Source of the DNA: Phycisphaerales bacterium
GTDB taxonomy: Bacteria > Planctomycetota > Phycisphaerae > Sedimentisphaerales > Anaerobacaceae
Assembly: GCA_020352515.1 (NCBI GenBank)
Contig: CP070678.1
Coordinates: 4,252,824-4,292,191 of the forward strand
Reading direction: 5' to 3'
Length of the DNA: 39,368 nucleotides
Shown here: one piece after another, positions 17,416-27,312 of the stretch
How the letters are laid out: every line of letters begins with the position of its first letter
Position numbering within the stretch: the stretch's first letter is position 1
Program-made: the position numbers and the translations under genes
Notes under the pieces: generated by a model
The model's database searches: none
Told to the model about the DNA's origin: nothing
What the model saw: the letters and a program-made list of their open reading frames with translations, nothing else

Positions 17416-20190
17416 GTGAAGAGTGAAGCAGGCAAACCGGCAGTCCGGTTTCTTGTTATGGTCCTTGCCGCGGCAACAGCATTCGGGCAAGAGACGCAGA
17501 TACGGTATCTTTCAGGAAAGGGCAAGGACGACCCGGTAAGATGGGAGTTCTTCTGTACGGGTGGGATGAACAGCGGCAAGTGGACCACCATCGGGGTGCC
17601 GTCCAACTGGGAGCTGCAGGGTTTCGGCTCGTACAACTACGGACACGACAAGAATAAGGCGAGCGAACAGGGCAAATACCGCCACAGCCTCACCGTGCCC
17701 GACAACTGGCGCGAGAAGAGGGTCTTCATTGTCTTCGAGGGGTCAATGACCGACACTGAGGTGTGGATCAACGGGCGGTCGGCCGGTCCAAAACACCAGG
17801 GGGGATTCTATCGCTTCAAGTACGATATCACGGACAAAGTCCGATTCGGCGGGGAAAACGTCCTCGAGGCGACAGTGAGTAAGGTTTCATCCGATGCCAG
17901 TGTCGAGGCGGCCGAGCGGGCAGCAGACTACTGGGTTTTTGGCGGGATATATCGGCCGGTATATCTTGAGGCGGTTCCGCGCGAGTTCATCGAATGGGCC
18001 GGTATCGATGCAAGAGCTGACGGCTCAATATGTGTTGAAGTTCACGTGAGCGGGACAGGCGGCGCCGGCCTGGTGACCGGGAGGATCGTGGGGCCGGACA
18101 ATGCTCTGAAGGGATTGGTTCGCTCAAGAATTGTGCCGGGGGCGGGCAAGGTGACCCTTACCGGCAAAATCCCCAACGTGAAGCCATGGACGGCGGAGAC
18201 GCCAAATCTGTACGACATCGAGCTGTCTTTGGAAGGCGGCGGCAGGGTCATTCACAAGGTCGGGCAGCGTTTTGGCTTTCGCACATTCGAAGTTCGGCCG
18301 GGCTGGGGTCTGTTCCTAAATGGCCGCAAGATACGCCTTAAAGGAGTGAATCGTCACTGCTTCTGGCCGGATTCCGGCAGGTGCCTCAGCCGCCGGGTGA
18401 GCTACGACGACGTACGTCTTATCAAGCAGATGAACATGAATGCGGTGCGAATGTCACACTACCCGCCGGATGTTCATTTCCTTGAGGCCTGCGATGAGCT
18501 GGGTCTTTACGTCCTTGACGAACTTGCAGGGTGGGGACGACCGCCTTACGAGACCGAAGTCGGCAGGAAGCTGGTCAAAGAAATGGTTGCCCGTGACGTC
18601 AGCCATCCGTGCATCCTGTTCTGGGATAACGGCAACGAATGGGGATGGAATAGCGAGCTTGACGATGAGTTCGGGATTTACGATCCACAGAAGCGGGTCG
18701 TCTTGCATCCTCTGGCAAGATTTGGGGCTATCGACACGGCCCACTACCTGGATTACGAGAGGTCCAGGGAGAGGCTGGCCGGCTCGACAATCTTTCTGCC
18801 CACGGAATTTCTGCACGGGCTGTTCGATGGGGGGCTTGGAGCAGGGCTGGACGACTACTGGGAGCTTATGCTGAACTCGCCGGTGGGCGCGGGAGGATTC
18901 CTGTGGGTGCTGGCCGATGAGGGCGTGGTCAGGACTGATAAGAACGGCCAGATCGATGTTTACGGGACTCGCGCACCCGATGGGATAGTGGGGCCGTACC
19001 GCGAAAAGGAAGGAAGCTACTATACTATCAGGGAAATCTGGTCGCCTGTCTTTATCGCTATGGCGACTTTGGCGGCGGACTTCGAGGGCGAGGTCGAAGT
19101 TGAGAATCGCTACGACTTTACGAATCTGAACGAGTGCAATTTCGAGTGGGCTCTTGAGGAATTTCCAAAGCCTCTGGAGGAAAGTCACGGGCACAGAGTA
19201 TTGCATGAGGATTCTCTGCGAGGGCCGCCTGTCGACCCTGGCGGCAAGGGCGTGCTCAAGCTGGACCTGCCCGGCAACTGGCGAAAGGCCGATGTGCTGT
19301 ACGTCACGGCGTTCGATCCTTTCGAACAAGAGATATGGACGTGGTCGTGGCGTATTCAGAAGGTAAGTGACTTTGTTGATCGGTACGTTGGTCAAGAGAG
19401 CTTGAAGAATGGTTCCGACATCGACGTTATCGATCACGAAAAAGGGCTTCAGGTGAGGGCGGGCGGACTTGACTTGTGGTTTGACGAGAGTACGGGGTAT
19501 CTGCAGAAAGTCAGCCGGGAGGGGGTTGAGCTTCCGCTCGGCGGAGGGCCGAGACTGCTCGTCGGTGATATGGGCAGGCTCACGCGGCTCAGATATCATC
19601 GGGAGCAGGACAGCCTGGTTGTTAAGTCAGAATACGAGAGCGGGCTCAACTATGCCAGGTGGCAAATATATCGGAGCGGCTGGATTAAGCTGGACTACCA
19701 GTACGAGATGGAGGGGACGTTCCACATTATGGGCGTCGGCTTTGAGTATCCGGAGAATCAGATGCGGAATATGACGTGGGTGGGCAGAGGACCTTACCGT
19801 GTTTGGAAAAACCGAACCAAGGGCGGACGTCTGGGCCTGTGGAGGAATCGCTACAAGGATCACACTGCAGGTCGGACCTGGGACTTCCCTGAGTTCTGTG
19901 GATATTACAACGACTGGCACTGGGTCGTGTTCGAAACAAAGCAGGGAAGGATCGCCGCGGTAAACCGGACAGAAGATCTGTTCCTGGGAGTATACCGTCC
20001 GGGGGAGGACCTTGATCCGAGCAAGAGTATCAGCGGCTTGTCGGGAATAGGGATGTCATTCCTCCATGGGATACCAGCCGTAGGTACGAAGTTCAAGAAA
20101 GCAGAGAGGCTTGGCCCGGCCGGCAAGCAGAATTCCGCTTCGGGCAAGTACAACGGAAGGATTTGCCTGTATTTCGAGAGTGACGGGTGA
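17416..20190 (+). CDS. Exported GH2 beta-galactosidase-like enzyme
   Basis: 924 residues, GTG start with AAAGGAG five bases upstream. A signal peptide covers about 1-24. The GH2 architecture is clear: jelly-roll sugar-binding domain (WTTIGVPSNWELQGFG, VWINGRSAG), immunoglobulin-like domain, barrel (GRKIRLKGVNRHCFWPDSG, NAVRMSHYPPD), and C-terminal domains. Glu408 in DNGNEWGWN is the acid/base and Glu464 in LPTEFLHG the nucleophile. The nucleophile region is shorter and differs from E. coli LacZ, so the substrate may be a beta-galactoside, beta-glucuronide or related sugar. It is the fourth gene of the plus operon, 43 bases after the GH29 fusion. Confidence 0.85.
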   Translation: MKSEAGKPAVRFLVMVLAAATAFGQETQIRYLSGKGKDDPVRWEFFCTGGMNSGKWTTIGVPSNWELQGFGSYNYGHDKNKASEQGKYRHSLTVPDNWREKRVFIVFEGSMTDTEVWINGRSAGPKHQGGFYRFKYDITDKVRFGGENVLEATVSKVSSDASVEAAERAADYWVFGGIYRPVYLEAVPREFIEWAGIDARADGSICVEVHVSGTGGAGLVTGRIVGPDNALKGLVRSRIVPGAGKVTLTGKIPNVKPWTAETPNLYDIELSLEGGGRVIHKVGQRFGFRTFEVRPGWGLFLNGRKIRLKGVNRHCFWPDSGRCLSRRVSYDDVRLIKQMNMNAVRMSHYPPDVHFLEACDELGLYVLDELAGWGRPPYETEVGRKLVKEMVARDVSHPCILFWDNGNEWGWNSELDDEFGIYDPQKRVVLHPLARFGAIDTAHYLDYERSRERLAGSTIFLPTEFLHGLFDGGLGAGLDDYWELMLNSPVGAGGFLWVLADEGVVRTDKNGQIDVYGTRAPDGIVGPYREKEGSYYTIREIWSPVFIAMATLAADFEGEVEVENRYDFTNLNECNFEWALEEFPKPLEESHGHRVLHEDSLRGPPVDPGGKGVLKLDLPGNWRKADVLYVTAFDPFEQEIWTWSWRIQKVSDFVDRYVGQESLKNGSDIDVIDHEKGLQVRAGGLDLWFDESTGYLQKVSREGVELPLGGGPRLLVGDMGRLTRLRYHREQDSLVVKSEYESGLNYARWQIYRSGWIKLDYQYEMEGTFHIMGVGFEYPENQMRNMTWVGRGPYRVWKNRTKGGRLGLWRNRYKDHTAGRTWDFPEFCGYYNDWHWVVFETKQGRIAAVNRTEDLFLGVYRPGEDLDPSKSISGLSGIGMSFLHGIPAVGTKFKKAERLGPAGKQNSASGKYNGRICLYFESDG

Positions 20191-20378
20191 CCCTTACGCA
20201 GACCCGGGAACATATTGCGATGTTGTGGGCAGGGCGCTGACAATGGATACGGAAGATTAGGTAACCGCCGTCGGTCTTGCGATAAGACGAGCATGGTGGT
20301 CAAGTGAGGATGTTCGAAACCGGTCCCAGTTTCTCATGATTTCTAATGAAGTCTGCTTGGCAGAGGGGAGGCGTTTAT

Positions 20379-21788
20379 ATGTATCAAGCGTCAGACAGGT
20401 CCAATAGCAGTGGTCAGACGGGTGACAGGGTGTCCCGGCGCAAGTTCATAAGCCGAGCGGCGGCGTCAGCGGGATTTACGATTGTTCCGCGGCATGTTCT
20501 TGGCGGCTCAGGCTATACTGCGCCGAGCGAGAAGCTTGGCATAGCCGCAATTGGTGTGGGGGGACAGGGCGCCGGCCTTATAAAGAAGTTCAGTGAGGAA
20601 AACGAAGTCGTGGCGCTGTGCGATGTAGACCAGACAAGAGCGGCCGAGACGTTTAGCCGGCACCCGCAGGCCAGGAAATACGAGGACTTCCGTGAAATGC
20701 TCGAGACACAGAGGGACATCGATGCCGTGGTGGTTGCCACCCCGGACCACACACATGCGGCAGCATCAATCATGGCTATCAAGATGGGCAAACATGTTTA
20801 TTGTGAAAAGCCTCTCACTCGGACTGTTTATGAAGCTCGGCAAGTTGCACAGGCAGCGCGAGAGGCAAAGGTCGCCACGCAAATGGGCAATCAGTATCAA
20901 GCGGGAGAGGGAAGCCGGCTGCTGTGTGAATGGATATGGGATGCTGCAATCGGACCGGTGCATGAGGTACATGTCTGGACCAGTTTCGCTCCGCTTTGGG
21001 AGAAGAACGCCGACTATTTTTTTCAGGCGTGTGGAGAACGGCCAAAGGAGACACCTGCGGTTCCATCTACACTTAACTGGAATCTATGGCTGGGTCCGGC
21101 GCCTTACCGGCCGTATCACCCGGCCTACCTGCCGTTCGTGTGGCGAGGGTGGAGGGATTTTGGGACGGGAGCATTGGGTGACTTCGGGTGCCATTTCCTG
21201 ACCAATGCCTTCAGGGCGCTGAGGTTGGGACATCCGACCTCCGTGGAAGCCACGTGCACAGGGGCCGGAGGGGTTCGCGAGGCGTGGGCATCGCGGGAGC
21301 TCGCTCGTGTAAATTCCGAGACCTATCCTCTGGCCTCAATAGTCCGTTATGAGTTCGGCTCCCGTGGTGATATGCCGTCGGTGAGGCTTACCTGGTACGA
21401 CGGCGGATTACTACCACCTCGGCCGGACGAGCTGGAGAGGGGCAGGCCGATGGGCGTCAATAATGCTTTGTTCATTGGTGAAAAGGGGAAAATAATGAGC
21501 GGCCGGCTGATACCTGATTCAAAAATGAAGGAATACAGACAGCCACCGAAGAGTCTGCCGAGATCGATCGGACATTATAAAGAGTGGATTGGAGCTTGCA
21601 AAGGAGGCAAGCCTGCCGGGTCAAACTTCGAATTCGCCGGGCTAATGACCGAGGTAATCCTGCTGGGCAACATAGCGATTTGCACGGGCGAGAAACTGAA
21701 CTGGGACGGCCCCAACATGCGAATCACGAACTCGGAGAAGGCTAACGAATACATACACTGTGAATATCGTGATGGCTGGATTCTTTAG
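20379..21788 (+). CDS. Tat-exported Gfo/Idh/MocA family oxidoreductase
   Basis: 469 residues. The start at 20379 is preferred over an in-frame ATG at 20346 because AGGGGAGG lies eight bases before it. SRRKFISRAAASAGF is a twin-arginine signal, so the protein is exported with its cofactor bound. The Rossmann motif is AAIGVGGQGAG; the family motif EKPL is in HVYCEKPLTRTV; WRDFGTGALGDFGCH matches the conserved DxGxH segment of exported planctomycete members. Relatives act on sugars or inositols with NAD(P), and the GH109 subset cleaves glycosides by a redox mechanism. It is the last gene of the plus operon. A redox role would pair with the DUF1080 (3-keto-glycoside) module two genes upstream; that link is inference. 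Confidence 0.82.
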   Translation: MYQASDRSNSSGQTGDRVSRRKFISRAAASAGFTIVPRHVLGGSGYTAPSEKLGIAAIGVGGQGAGLIKKFSEENEVVALCDVDQTRAAETFSRHPQARKYEDFREMLETQRDIDAVVVATPDHTHAAASIMAIKMGKHVYCEKPLTRTVYEARQVAQAAREAKVATQMGNQYQAGEGSRLLCEWIWDAAIGPVHEVHVWTSFAPLWEKNADYFFQACGERPKETPAVPSTLNWNLWLGPAPYRPYHPAYLPFVWRGWRDFGTGALGDFGCHFLTNAFRALRLGHPTSVEATCTGAGGVREAWASRELARVNSETYPLASIVRYEFGSRGDMPSVRLTWYDGGLLPPRPDELERGRPMGVNNALFIGEKGKIMSGRLIPDSKMKEYRQPPKSLPRSIGHYKEWIGACKGGKPAGSNFEFAGLMTEVILLGNIAICTGEKLNWDGPNMRITNSEKANEYIHCEYRDGWIL

Positions 21789-21874
21789 CAGCGGCGCAGT
21801 GGATCCGGCTGATTGACTTGGACATAGTGTACCGAGTCCTGAAATAATCGAGGTCACATACGCGAACATAGCCG

Positions 21875-24800
21875 TCAGCCGGGAGGACAAACAACGATCC
21901 CTTTGCCGGTCGAGCGAATTTTCTGAGGCGTTCGGCAAGACAAGGTGCTCTCAACCAACAACGTTTGCAGGCGGATATTGTCGGCATTGTCGTGACTGCT
22001 GGACGAGAAACACAGGATCCTTCCGTCAACCGTGGCTATGTACAGGCGCCCGGAGGCCGCGATCATGCCGTCAAAGACCGGCGGGCTATCCAGATCATAT
22101 TCTGACAGTTTACTGCCGTCCGCAGTAGAAACAGCCCAAAGCATGGCGCGGTTTCCAGCGTCCAACGAGGCCGTGCGGTCAACCAAATCCTTCACTCTAT
22201 CCGTGACTTTTTCCCGGCGAAACACCTCTTGCTCTTCAACCATGTCAGGCGGCCCGGCGATGAACAGCGTGTCGCCTGCAAGAACCATCGCGCGGACAAA
22301 CATCGGGACGTCTGTGGCCCAGTGATGTCTTACCAGGAATCCGGGAACAAACCTCATAGCGCGGCCGACTCTTCCCGGGGCCGAGACCGCCCCCTGGATC
22401 TGGCCATTGTTGTTATTCCCCGAAACGTCGACGGCCGCCCCCTGGTCGAATGAATACCAGAGGATTAGCCCTGCTTTGCCCGGTTTCGCTGTCCGGCCGT
22501 TTGATGCGTACTCTGCGATCTCGCGCCCATCCAGAGTGCGGTGGTAAATCATGACCTCGTCAATGACGCCCTTGAAAGCGGAGGGGCAGTCATAATCACC
22601 TACGGGCGTTCCGTCGTCGGCCCCTATCTCCATAGGTTCCAGAGGGGCCTGAGTGATGAGTCCGGGGGCGCGGGAGGAGCCGGCAAGCTTGCCGTCCACA
22701 TAGAGCTGGAGGCCTTTGTCGGGGTCAAGCATGCCCGCGAGGTGCACCCAACTTCCCACCGCCCTCTCCTTTGCGGCGACGGCGTAGAGCCGCCCGTTGA
22801 TACGAACAGCAAACGAAGGTCTTCCGCGATTGAAATACAGGACGCAGCCCTGAGCGCTTCCACCGTTTGCCACGATTACGCCATCGGTGTTCTCGGCCAG
22901 GACCCATGCTTCGACGGTAAAAGGTGTGTGGGCGGGATCGAGTGTCGGGGATTTCTTGACTCGAATCACAGTTGTCACCTCTTTTTCATTGGTCTGCCCG
23001 CTCCTCCGGGTTGGCGCCTTGTCCGCAGCGAACAAATGGTGTTCGATCGGCGTCGTCCATCGGTAGTACTGTGGCTTGCGGCCGAATCCGTATACGCGCG
23101 AACGATCAAATACAAGGATTCGGCCGGCTGGAGCAACCTGACCGGCGAGATAATAGCCGGACCAGCCGCTGACGAATGTGCTGCCATACATCCAGTAGGT
23201 GCGGTGCCACCAACTGTCATCGAGAAATCCCGTTGGGCAGAACAAGTGGCGGCGATCGTCACGTTGCGTCGCCGGGGGCGCTGCGTTGTACGACCCTCCG
23301 CTCGGAAGCTTCTCCAGGGTCAGACGTGTCCCATCCAAATTAAAAGGCTGTGATCGCATGTACACGAGCTTTCCGTCAGTCGAGAGTATGTCCGGCAAAG
23401 CCGTCGGCATGTTGAGCCAGCTCACATATGACTGGAGGTCTTTACCGGCGGTCTGGTCTCGGTCGTTGAGAGTCGTCATTGAAAGCATTCGCCCGGTGTA
23501 CGGGTCGAGGCGCCAAAGAGCCATGCCATTGTCGAGAAACATCGACCTTCCGGAAACACAATAAAGCAGGCCGTCGTGGATAAGCACGCTGCCATGTACC
23601 GGCCAAACCGATTCCAACTGCCCGAAAGCCATCAAACGCTGGTCCATCAGCGCCGCCCGGAAACGCCAGATGAGCCGGCCGTCTGAGGCCCTAAGGCAAT
23701 AAACCCACCCATCGGCTGATCCAAAAAACACGCGCCCCTTATAGACGGTTGGAGGTGAGTCAACGCGACCACCTGCCGTATATTGCCACAGCGGCTCGCC
23801 CGAACGAGCTTCAAAGGCGTGAACGGTGTGCTCATCTGTCGAGGCCACAAACAGCTTGCCCTCTGCGACCACCGGGCCTGTCAGCCTGCCGCCGAGATGG
23901 GTCTTCCATGCGGGCTCCAGGGCAGCTCCAACCACGGTGCCTGCGCAGCCGCTGCGCTGCGAATCGTGCCGGTAGGTCGGCCACTCGTCAACAGCGGCCT
24001 GTGTGCCGATATCCTGACCGTAGGCCGGACCTTTTTCCAGGCGTGCGCGGCCTGAGTGTTCCAGCGGAACTCGCGGGCCTGTGGAGGCCGGCGCAAGCGC
24101 GTTGAATCCGGAGAGCTTTGCCTCCAAGTAGCACGCGCAGGGATGGTGAGGAGCGTAGAGAAGCCCGTTGGCGGGCATAATCCCGTACAGGCAAGCGCCT
24201 CTTACCCAGTGGTTCGCCATCCATTGGCGGTTGTTGATGTCGATGAACTCAATGCCGGCGCGGGACATCAGCAGATACTTGAGGGTGGCCTTGCCTCGGT
24301 GGCAGCGGTGATGAAACCAGTAGGTCTGTACGTCAGGTGGAAATTCACTTATTACCTGCCCTGTCCTTACGTCCCGGCCCGTAAATACTCCTGTGCCTAT
24401 TCCAGCGGCGGTATTGCCCGCCCATACCAGGCCTTCGACCACGAGCAGGTCCTCGGGCGATGCGTAGCCCGAGGGGGGATGGTTAGCTGCCCATAGGACT
24501 TTTCCGTTCTGGGCCGATAGTGCCGTCATGCGTCTGTTTCCGCCGGCAAAAAGAACGACACCATCATGCACCAAAAGGGTCGGGGCATAGAACGGGCGGA
24601 TCAGAGCGGTTCGAGCAACCGGGTCGGAGCGCCAAAGCTCTCGACTGTTGCGGCGATCGAGGCAAACAACGCTCTGACCATCGTGAAAAAAGACTCTCTG
24701 CTTATCGACCGCCAGTGTTATAGGCAAAATTCTTCGCTCACTAATCCAGCGGACTTCGCCTGTTTCCGCGCTCAAACACACAATGTCTCGTGGGCCCTGC

Positions 24801-25840
24801 TGCCCGATACCGTCCCCGTGCTCGTGCCTGGCAGCAATTGTACCGGCAGATTCAGATTCTTCGGACAGCTTGTCTATAATCACAAACAGTTCCCCTTCTG
24901 AGGCTATGACTTCCTCGGCAGCCTCGGTTTGCTCGTATCTTTGGACGGTCTGGCCTGTTGCCGCATCCAGCGCAACAAGGGGCTGTCCGAGGCCGAGGGT
25001 TACGTAAAGACGGTCGCCGACCGCTACAAGGCGTCGAGGCGCCTGCGCCGGTCCGTTCTTGAGAGGCCACAGGTGCGAATACCATTCGCCGATGCGTTTT
25101 CTCCAGAGCAGAGTGCCGTTGAAGGCATCCCTTGCAATCAGCGACCAGTTGGGTGACGCCAGCATCGAGAACCTCGATCCCTCATCGAGGATGTAGAATA
25201 CGCGTCCACCGGAAGAAACGACCGCGCTTACACTGGACATGTGGTCGTGGTGTCGGCCGTAGAGCGGCCCAGCCACCCACTGCATTCGACGCGGGGGACC
25301 GACCAGGGTATCGTTTGATACAGCGTTGTTCGATGCGTCGTACAAATAGTGTGTCCACTCGTCCGTTTCCTTTGGGCGAGGCTTGACTCTGCGAACCCAC
25401 CGGCCGGCTTCTTTGACAAGGGCCACAGCCTCAGGAGCAAGCACACGAACGACCTCTTGCATCGGTATCCTGCCGAGGTTTTCGGCGACGACCAAGTTGA
25501 CCGTGTTGTCCACATAAGGGAGCTTGGTTCCTGTCAGGTGATCGGCTGTCACACGGCCATAGAGATTCAGGGATTTGATGTATTCGCGAGCGAGCTCGAC
25601 ATCATCAGGGTTGTCGTCCAGGCCTTGCACTATGAAGCTTTCGTTCGGGCGGAGGTTAGTTGTCAGTCGGCCGTTGCCGCAGCCGATGTGAATGACCAGC
25701 CCTCCTTTGAGGCCCGCGGTTTCCAAGAGCTGTTTCGCTTGACCGCGAGGCTCCTCGTGGATCGCGGCAGCGGATAACAACGTATTGTTAAGTATCGTCA
25801 TTAGAGCCAGCGGTATGATGTGTCCGATTCTCTTGTTCAT
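21875..25840 (-). CDS. Exported methyltransferase-like/PQQ-propeller/LamG protein
   Basis: 1321 residues. The start at 25840 gives a signal peptide (IIPLALMTILNNTLLSAAA); GGAG is about ten bases upstream. Domains: class I methyltransferase-like Rossmann fold at about 35-150, with HIGCGNGRLT (residues 51-60), acidic GLDD near 75 and LPYVDNTVNLVVAE; PQQ-type beta-propeller repeats at about 180-940 (RDAFNGTLLWRKRI, LDAATGQTVQRY, GSADGWVYCLRASDGRLIWRF); a LamG domain at about 955-1110 (FTVEAWVLAENTDG, LQLYVDGKLAGSS) and the start of a second LamG (LILWYSFDQG); then a last propeller segment. WFHHRC near 513 and PHHPCAC near 570 are shared with the paralogue at the right edge. Function is unknown. 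SAM is not normally available outside the cytoplasm, so methylation is doubtful. It is 56 bases downstream of the AraC gene. Confidence 0.8.
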   Translation of the reverse strand: MNKRIGHIIPLALMTILNNTLLSAAAIHEEPRGQAKQLLETAGLKGGLVIHIGCGNGRLTTNLRPNESFIVQGLDDNPDDVELAREYIKSLNLYGRVTADHLTGTKLPYVDNTVNLVVAENLGRIPMQEVVRVLAPEAVALVKEAGRWVRRVKPRPKETDEWTHYLYDASNNAVSNDTLVGPPRRMQWVAGPLYGRHHDHMSSVSAVVSSGGRVFYILDEGSRFSMLASPNWSLIARDAFNGTLLWRKRIGEWYSHLWPLKNGPAQAPRRLVAVGDRLYVTLGLGQPLVALDAATGQTVQRYEQTEAAEEVIASEGELFVIIDKLSEESESAGTIAARHEHGDGIGQQGPRDIVCLSAETGEVRWISERRILPITLAVDKQRVFFHDGQSVVCLDRRNSRELWRSDPVARTALIRPFYAPTLLVHDGVVLFAGGNRRMTALSAQNGKVLWAANHPPSGYASPEDLLVVEGLVWAGNTAAGIGTGVFTGRDVRTGQVISEFPPDVQTYWFHHRCHRGKATLKYLLMSRAGIEFIDINNRQWMANHWVRGACLYGIMPANGLLYAPHHPCACYLEAKLSGFNALAPASTGPRVPLEHSGRARLEKGPAYGQDIGTQAAVDEWPTYRHDSQRSGCAGTVVGAALEPAWKTHLGGRLTGPVVAEGKLFVASTDEHTVHAFEARSGEPLWQYTAGGRVDSPPTVYKGRVFFGSADGWVYCLRASDGRLIWRFRAALMDQRLMAFGQLESVWPVHGSVLIHDGLLYCVSGRSMFLDNGMALWRLDPYTGRMLSMTTLNDRDQTAGKDLQSYVSWLNMPTALPDILSTDGKLVYMRSQPFNLDGTRLTLEKLPSGGSYNAAPPATQRDDRRHLFCPTGFLDDSWWHRTYWMYGSTFVSGWSGYYLAGQVAPAGRILVFDRSRVYGFGRKPQYYRWTTPIEHHLFAADKAPTRRSGQTNEKEVTTVIRVKKSPTLDPAHTPFTVEAWVLAENTDGVIVANGGSAQGCVLYFNRGRPSFAVRINGRLYAVAAKERAVGSWVHLAGMLDPDKGLQLYVDGKLAGSSRAPGLITQAPLEPMEIGADDGTPVGDYDCPSAFKGVIDEVMIYHRTLDGREIAEYASNGRTAKPGKAGLILWYSFDQGAAVDVSGNNNNGQIQGAVSAPGRVGRAMRFVPGFLVRHHWATDVPMFVRAMVLAGDTLFIAGPPDMVEEQEVFRREKVTDRVKDLVDRTASLDAGNRAMLWAVSTADGSKLSEYDLDSPPVFDGMIAASGRLYIATVDGRILCFSSSSHDNADNIRLQTLLVESTLSCRTPQKIRSTGKGIVVCPPG

Positions 25841-25896
25841 AATCTCGTATCTCCGGACTGCCGGGGCCAGACGGCGGAAACGGCGGAACGAGGGCC

Positions 25897-27252
25897 TTAA
25901 CATTCGCGCGGAGTGCTTGATGTAGTCCTCAGGCCGGGCTCGGAGCGATTTCTTGCGCGGAACTGCCTTGGCGTGAGCCCGACGAGGTCTTTGAAAGTTC
26001 GGGTGAAATAGCTCTGGCTGCCGTAGCCGACTTTAAACGTAATGCTTGTGCAGGACTCGTCCGTATTCAGCAACAACTCCTTGGCGCGGCTGATTCGGAC
26101 GTTTGTAAGATAGTTTATTACGGTGGTATCGAGGCATTCTTTGAAGACGTGAGCGAGACGCGACGGGCTCAGGTGAACGGCCTTTGCCACGTCGGCAACG
26201 GTAACCGGCTGAGTGTAGTTGGCTTCTATATAGTCAATTGCCGGCTTGATGAGTGTACTCGTCCTTGAGTTCTTTAGGGACTGGACGTCTCTGGTGAAGT
26301 TTCTAAGCGCGTTGCTGACCCATGCGCAGATATCCTCCTGTGTGTCCAGATTGAGAACTTTGTTAAGATACTCGAGATTCTTCTTCAGGAGCAGATCGAT
26401 GTCGAGACCGGCTTCCGCGGCGGCCCTGCTGAGAACGCTGAGCAGTTCGATAAGCCTGGCCTTCAGCACATTTATGTCGCCCGGATTGCGAAGGATGATG
26501 TTTCCGAGCAACGAATTGAGTATGGCATTCGAACCGGTTATGTCGCCGAGTTTGACTTTCTCGATAAGCATACGTTCGGCGTCGTACGGGTAGCGTATGT
26601 TTGATTCTGATTTCTTGATCTGCTGTATGGCATGTGCGATTTCCGACTGCTGCCTGGTTTTCTGCCTGCGCCAGTTTATGGTCCGCGGGTCAAGACCGGC
26701 GGCCTGGTACAAGAGTATGAAGAGAAACTCGGAGGCCTCGTGTATCTTGCGAGGCGCCACTACGGGCAACATTGCAGCCGTTCTGGTAAGCTCTTCCGCC
26801 GGAATCCTCAAACCCCTGAGTCTCCTGATAATATCGGCTTCGATATCGGGCTTGAGTGATTCCCAAAGGCATTTACCGAAGAAAAGGCCACCAAGGGGGA
26901 TGTTTCGCTGCATGGCGGGTATGCAAACGAGGACTATGCCGGCGTGACAGAGTGATGCATAGGGTTGGCCTGTTTCAAATGCCATGCTGAGGCTTCGCAT
27001 GCGATCGAGCAAACACCGCTTGGCCGCTGCCCTGGAAGCCCGCACGACACTGCAGAAAGTGGGGTTGCAGTCGTCCGAACACATATTCGCCACCGGCCTG
27101 CCACCGGCGTCCAAGGTCTCCAGGCCAAGATCAAAGTGCTCACGAAACACGGTCTCCACGCGCGCAAAATGTTGCCGCGATATGGTTTCGGTAAGCTTGC
27201 CTGTTGCTTGCACCTTGCCAATTCTCCTACCGGCGGGTTGTTGCATTCTCAT
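25897..27252 (-). CDS. PocR-sensor AraC-family transcription regulator
   Basis: 451 residues from ATG 27252 (another ATG two codons later). No strong ribosome site is present, but a well-formed promoter at 27284-27312 places the transcript start just upstream, which excludes the longer frame to 27351. Residues about 15-185 form a PocR ligand-binding domain: CSDDCNPTFCSVVRASRAAAKRC, CHAGIVLVCIPAM, GGLFFGKCLW. The middle is helical. The C-terminal AraC/XylS DNA-binding domain (about 340-440) has two helix-turn-helix units, VADVAKAVHLSPSRLAHVFKE and ITFKVGYGSQSYFTRTFKDL, ending in GLTPRQFR. PocR domains sense small hydrocarbon-type ligands such as propanediol. It is transcribed with the PQQ-type gene and divergently from formate-tetrahydrofolate ligase, either of which it may control. 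Confidence 0.87.
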   Translation of the reverse strand: MRMQQPAGRRIGKVQATGKLTETISRQHFARVETVFREHFDLGLETLDAGGRPVANMCSDDCNPTFCSVVRASRAAAKRCLLDRMRSLSMAFETGQPYASLCHAGIVLVCIPAMQRNIPLGGLFFGKCLWESLKPDIEADIIRRLRGLRIPAEELTRTAAMLPVVAPRKIHEASEFLFILLYQAAGLDPRTINWRRQKTRQQSEIAHAIQQIKKSESNIRYPYDAERMLIEKVKLGDITGSNAILNSLLGNIILRNPGDINVLKARLIELLSVLSRAAAEAGLDIDLLLKKNLEYLNKVLNLDTQEDICAWVSNALRNFTRDVQSLKNSRTSTLIKPAIDYIEANYTQPVTVADVAKAVHLSPSRLAHVFKECLDTTVINYLTNVRISRAKELLLNTDESCTSITFKVGYGSQSYFTRTFKDLVGLTPRQFRARNRSEPGLRTTSSTPREC

Positions 27253-27283
27253 TATACGAGCACGTCGATAATACAGCAGAATA

Positions 27284-27312
27284 ATTATAATGCATTTGCA
27301 GTGGCGCTGCAA
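27284..27312 (-). promoter_or_regulatory. Sigma70-type promoter of the PocR-AraC gene
   Basis: Reading the minus strand: TTGCAG (27307-27312), a 17-base spacer, then perfect TATAAT (27284-27289). Transcription would begin near 27277, about 25 bases before the ATG at 27252. Confidence 0.65.

Noticed and set aside
18454..19599. 381-codon antisense frame in the GH2 gene
   Set aside because: Antisense shadow; all GH2 motifs are on the plus strand.
21789..21874. Terminator between the converging oxidoreductase and PQQ-type genes
   Set aside because: Only a four-base stem (GGAC/GTCC) without a T-run was seen, too weak to call.
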